From positions 1 to 22,270 of the forward strand of contig MHDY01000139.1 in assembly GCA_001803705.1 (NCBI GenBank): DNA of 22,270 nucleotides, given 5' to 3'. Under the pieces are notes generated by a model. That model was given only the letters and a program-made list of their open reading frames with translations. It was not told where the DNA came from and did no database searches. This document shows, piece after piece, positions 21,506 to 22,270 of the stretch. The first letter of the stretch is position 1; each line of letters starts with the position of its first letter. Both the position numbers and the translations under genes were made by a program. The stretch comes from Nitrospirae bacterium GWC2_56_14 (GTDB taxonomy: Bacteria > Nitrospirota > UBA9217).

Positions 21506-21760
21506 TCAGTCATGTTTTTTGTGTTTTTTGTGTTTCTTATAATGCCCCTTGTGCTTGCCACGGTCGCCCTTTTCCTCGTACACTTTTTCCTTTACAATAA
21601 CCCGCTCCCTCTCGATGACCCTCACTTGCGGGGGCGGGGGCGCCTGGGGAGTGCCGACCTGGACTCTGACGTTGGGAGTGCTGACATCAACACTCACGGC
21701 CAAGGCAAAACTTGCGGTTAACAGGACAACTGACATACTCACTATCACTTTCTTAATCAT
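21506..21760 (-). CDS. Small exported Lys/His-rich protein
   Basis: An 84-residue protein with a clear Sec signal peptide (IKKVIVSMSVVLLTASFALA, likely cut after Ala21), then a Val-rich and Pro-rich stretch (TPQAPPPPQVRV), a charged helix (ERERVIVKEKVYEEK) and a basic Lys/His-repeat C-terminus (HYKKHKKHKKHD). The start at 21760 is chosen because AAGGAG stands 6 nt upstream, inside the longer version that begins at 21775. It should be periplasmic or secreted. The His-rich tail could bind metal or polyanions, but no family is recognised. A perfect palindrome GAGTATACTC (21800-21809) lies about 40 bp upstream and may belong to its promoter. Confidence 0.75.
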   Translation of the reverse strand: MIKKVIVSMSVVLLTASFALAVSVDVSTPNVRVQVGTPQAPPPPQVRVIERERVIVKEKVYEEKGDRGKHKGHYKKHKKHKKHD

Positions 21761-21856
21761 GAAATTCTCCTTCATATTTGGGTGTGACTGATAAACTGTG
21801 AGTATACTCGGAAAATATTTTTTTAAACAGGCTGTAAATTCATTTTTCCAGTGCTA

Positions 21857-22016
21857 TGCTATACACAGATGGAAGAAGCTAAAAAAACCTGTACAAGGGG
21901 GGCGATACCTATCGAAGATACTCCACCATGCGGGAACCTACAGAAGAAGGCAACATTGCTCCGGAGGTTGCAGCGCCGGAAAAAACCTTGAAAAGGCAAA
22001 CAAAGAAGTACCAATA
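21857..22016 (+). other. Intergenic stretch with a possible short transcript or mini-ORFs
   Basis: No established gene lies between the exported-protein gene and the FKBP gene (about 310 bp). An extended -10 box TGCTATACA (21857-21865) would start a transcript near 21872 that ends at the hairpin at 22021-22046. Two small ORFs are open: one from the ATG at 21870 (40 codons, MEEAKKTCTRGAIPIEDTPP...) and one from an ATG at 21950 (29 codons, MREPTEEGNIAPEVAAPEKT...). Neither has a good ribosome site. The region might be an sRNA, a leaderless small protein, or nothing. Confidence 0.35.
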
Positions 22017-22020
22017 AAAG

Positions 22021-22046
22021 AAGCCCACCGATTTTTTGGTGGGCTT
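22021..22046. terminator. Bidirectional terminator between convergent units
   Basis: Stem AAGCCCACC / GGTGGGCTT with an 8-nt T-rich loop. T-rich flanks occur on both strands, serving the leftward FKBP gene and any rightward short transcript. Confidence 0.75.
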
Positions 22047-22085
22047 TTCATTTGCAAGCAACAGCAATTATTCACAGGCCTCGCA

Positions 22086-22270
22086 TCAAAGCGGCTGACG
22101 GGCTGCTATCTCCTCGGCACGTGCCGGGCGTATTGCCGTAACAGTGCAGTTGAATACCAGCGCAACTCCCGCCAAGGGATGGTTGCCGTCAAGAACGGCT
22201 TTCCCTTCGGCAATTCCGGTTACCGTGTAAAAAAACGAGTTGCCGTCCGCACCGTCTGCGACCTCGGCTT
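22086..22270 (-). CDS. FKBP-type prolyl isomerase, SlyD-like, 3' end only
   Basis: The reverse strand is open from the window edge to a TGA at 22086-22088, giving about 61 C-terminal residues. They include FFYTVTGIAEGKAVLDGNHP and LAGVALVFNCTVTAIRPARA, close to the flap and final FKBP strands of SlyD-type enzymes, where DGNHPLAG is a signature. SlyD-type proteins are cytoplasmic peptidyl-prolyl cis-trans isomerases and chaperones. No long His-rich metal tail follows, so this is a short-tail version. The N-terminus lies outside the window. It converges on a terminator at 22021-22046. Confidence 0.88.
   Translation of the reverse strand, partial: AEVADGADGNSFFYTVTGIAEGKAVLDGNHPLAGVALVFNCTVTAIRPARAEEIAARQPL

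Overview
The window comes from a bacterial chromosome of moderately high GC content. The best guess is a Geobacter-like member of the Desulfuromonadales: the host genes are an NtrC-type two-component pair, a PilZ-like protein, a tRNA-Ser(UGA) with an encoded CCA and a SlyD-like FKBP prolyl isomerase. Genus is an inference only.

Layout. Host segment 1 (1-3744) has the 3' part of a membrane sensor histidine kinase, a 130-bp MITE-like palindromic element, a convergent sigma-54 response regulator, a small Cys-rich protein and a PilZ-like protein. Host segment 2 (21199-22270) has tRNA-Ser(UGA), a small exported Lys/His-rich protein, an intergenic stretch with a possible short transcript, and the end of an FKBP isomerase gene.

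Between them, positions 3745-21198 (17,454 bp) form a transposable, Mu-like prophage remnant whose two ends can be defined to the base. The termini are matched inverted sequences (TGT, 7 nt, CACATG, 3 nt, YATGAAAT), with second copies of the terminal motif further in, and the element is flanked by a perfect 5-bp target duplication, AAAGC. From the left, a leftward immunity unit holds an S24-type repressor, a lipoprotein and a triple zinc-ribbon protein. A rightward early unit then ends in a MuA-like transposase cut after its DNA-binding domains and fused in frame to an unrelated tail, followed by a terminator. Next comes an almost complete distal siphophage tail module: tail assembly chaperone with an apparent -1 frameshift extension, tape measure, M-like, L-like, K-like (NlpC/P60), J-like and tail fibre. 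A DUF1617-like protein and a Dam-like adenine methylase follow.

MuA catalytic domain, MuB, lysis, terminase, portal, capsid and the main tail-tube genes are absent, so the element looks like an internally deleted prophage that kept immunity, cargo and tail-tip genes. The tail set recalls an F-type tailocin, but without a visible tube or lysis gene a working particle is not supported from this window.

Most unusual points: the intact ends with target duplication around a gutted element; the MuA DNA-binding fragment fused to a foreign C-terminus; a 63-nt quasi-palindrome inside an HTH gene; an antisense gene pair in the early region; and the repressor operator array.
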